Below, one piece after another: positions 62,281 through 64,000 of a DNA stretch of 64,000 bases. Every line of letters begins with the position of its first letter. Position 1 is the first letter of the stretch. Position numbers and translations under genes: made by a program. The notes under the pieces were generated by a model. It searched no databases and was not told the origin of the DNA. It was given only the letters and a program-made list of their open reading frames with translations. Source of the DNA: Orthonyx spaldingii (Eukaryota; Chordata; Aves; Passeriformes; Orthonychidae); the NCBI GenBank assembly GCA_013397795.1, contig VZTJ01003574.1, positions 3,919,615 through 3,983,614 of the forward strand. Reading direction: 5' to 3'.

Positions 62281-64000
62281 AAGGTAGTGCTGACTGTGAG
62301 GGGGCTCTGAGGTGGCATAATTCACACACCAGGGAGCTGAGAAGCAGGTGTTGGAATGCAAAAATATAGGCATGGGTTTGCTGCTATTGCTGACACGGCC
62401 CCAGCAGCTGCGCTCAAGGACTTCAGACCAAGTCTTTATCTGGTGACTAAACCTTGGTGTAGGAACAGTAAGGGTTTTAATTCCATGGGGTATCTCTGAT
62501 CTGCAGACAAGAGATGTAAATTTAGCAGTATAGGAAGGTAATTCTTGTGAGTTACATATAGGTAGAAACACATGAATTGTCAAAAAACCTAAATTTAAAG
62601 TAAAAAATAACTAAGAGAATTTACATGATGTTGTTCCTAGCTATAATATAGTAACTTGTTGTAGAGTTTCCCATTAGGAGAAGGTGGAAAAATATTTTCA
62701 CTTGTCTTTGAAACGTTTATTTCTTTACTAGGTTTATACAAAGTTAATTCAGACTTACTCAGTCATAGGAAATTAGACTAAAAACTGTCTTCTCTATTGT
62801 GCAGTTTAGACATATGGTTTGCAATACTACAACAAGGAATGAATCCTATGTCTGTAACATGCTGCCTGGAGGTTTCTTTTTAAGTTTTGATGTGACAACA
62901 TTCTCAGAAATACTGCAAAGAGAAATACCTGAAGTAATACCCATCCATATGAAGAATAGTTACAAATAAGTACTCGAATAGGTGTCTCTGCTCAGACTGG
63001 CTGTGCCTGGTCCACATGGACCTCTTCTAAAAGAATGAAAAGAAGACAATTCAGCAGTGCCAGTGTCTTGTATCGTGTATAAACCTGTATGGCACAATAC
63101 TGAAGTGTTTCAGATTGGGTTCTGTTTTCTGTTTATTTTTTTCTTCTTTTTGTTTCAGTAATCTAGCTAAATTTTTTCACTTGAAGTTGTGACATAAAAA
63201 CATTTCAGAAGACAGTCAGAAAGGATGCTCATTTTACAGCAATGCATTCTTTATTCTAATAGGCTGTGGTTAAGAATTTTTCAGGCATAGGCATCCAGGA
63301 GCTCCTTAAATGACTCTTTAAGGTTTTGACTTTAATGAAGTATGATAATAAAAAGTGTTAACTGATTGTGATTCTAAAGTGTATGGGTAGCAAAATACTG
63401 CATGATTTAAAAGTCTTTTCTATCACCTTAAATACAATATAAACTTTCTCAAGTAGCTAACCTCCTCCGACTTTTCAGACGTTAAAATGCGACTTTTTAT
63501 ATATATATAATTGTATCTATGACATAATATGCTCATATATATTAAGTATCCGAGTGCAGGTGTGATCCTGTTGTTCACTGGATGTTACTCAGTGCCAGCA
63601 GATCTCTGCTTCAAGTGTAATTCTGAAAAGAAACATATGAAAATTCGGTCACTCTGAACTGCTTTGGGAAAATGTAGATCCTGCCTGTAAAATGAGCGAT
63701 CCACACAGTTGTGAGGTATTTTGAATCCCTGATTAAAAGCATGATCAACCACAGTGTGTACATGAACATGTATATATATAATTTATTAGGTTCTTTATGT
63801 GAATAGCTTATGTTGGCCAATGAACCCATTTTGACTATGTATTGACATTTTCACTAAATTACAAGGGCCAAATATTGAAGTGTGGCTCATTACTCACACA
63901 ACAGAGAAACGCATACTTTGGGGTTCCAAAACTGGAGAGACAGCATTTCAGAAAAAGTAATATATACATTGCCTTTTCTCAGGAGTGTTCTACTGATTCA

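Larger units (their letters stand above)
59477..64000 (+). other. CACNA2D3: CACNA2D3 intron, 5' portion (continues past the window)
   Basis: Starts GTTTGT. It contains an A run (60047-60061), a T run followed by AG (60623-60641), a G+C-rich patch (61640-61930), an inverted repeat (62256-62280) and short AT dinucleotide runs near 63497-63510 and 63770-63780. The expected next coding exon was looked for and not found. No other gene is recognised. Confidence 0.85.

Noticed and set aside
63970..64000. Possible start of the next CACNA2D3 exon at the right edge (TTTTCTCAG)
   Set aside because: The bases after the AG do not encode the expected glycine plus FFTQIS and run into TGA in the required phase.
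1..64000. Operons, CRISPR arrays, phage or other prokaryotic systems
   Set aside because: The window has vertebrate exon-intron structure, consensus splice sites and CR1 remnants. There are no spaced repeats of CRISPR type and no closely packed coding frames.

Overview
This window is vertebrate genomic DNA, almost certainly from a bird, and lies entirely inside one gene on the + strand: CACNA2D3, the alpha-2/delta-3 auxiliary subunit of voltage-gated calcium channels. Two things point to a bird. The interspersed repeats I can recognise are truncated 3' ends of CR1 LINEs, one still carrying the octamer tail (ATTCTATG-type) typical of avian CR1. Recognisable repeats are also very sparse. A turtle or crocodilian cannot be fully excluded from the sequence alone.

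Three coding exons can be placed to the base: 5919-6008 (90 nt, 30 codons), 9668-9781 (114 nt, 38 codons) and 59398-59476 (79 nt, 26 codons plus 1 nt). Spliced together they give 283 nt with no stop. They encode the second half of the extracellular von Willebrand factor A (VWA) domain, including the LITDG segment that supplies the late metal-binding aspartate of the MIDAS site. Everything else is intron.

Layout: 1-5918 is the 3' part of an upstream intron, with a 48-nt T run and a candidate recursive splice site at its left edge. 6009-9667 is a 3.7-kb intron with a potential G-quadruplex and an in-frame alternative acceptor just before the second exon. 9782-59397 is a 49.6-kb intron holding one assembly gap (25122-25168), two CR1 fragments, a CpG cluster, paired E-boxes, several perfect inverted repeats, AT-rich homeodomain-motif clusters and candidate recursive splice sites. 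59477-64000 is the start of the next intron; the following exon is not in the window.

I found no second gene, RNA gene, CRISPR array, intact mobile element or nested retrogene. Open frames of 60-179 codons occur on both strands throughout, but none matches a family I recognise, and they look like chance frames in intronic DNA. No previously undescribed multi-gene system is present. What deserves a second look is about splicing (very long intron, recursive-site candidates, alternative acceptor, weak donor) and about putative cis-regulatory or structured DNA.
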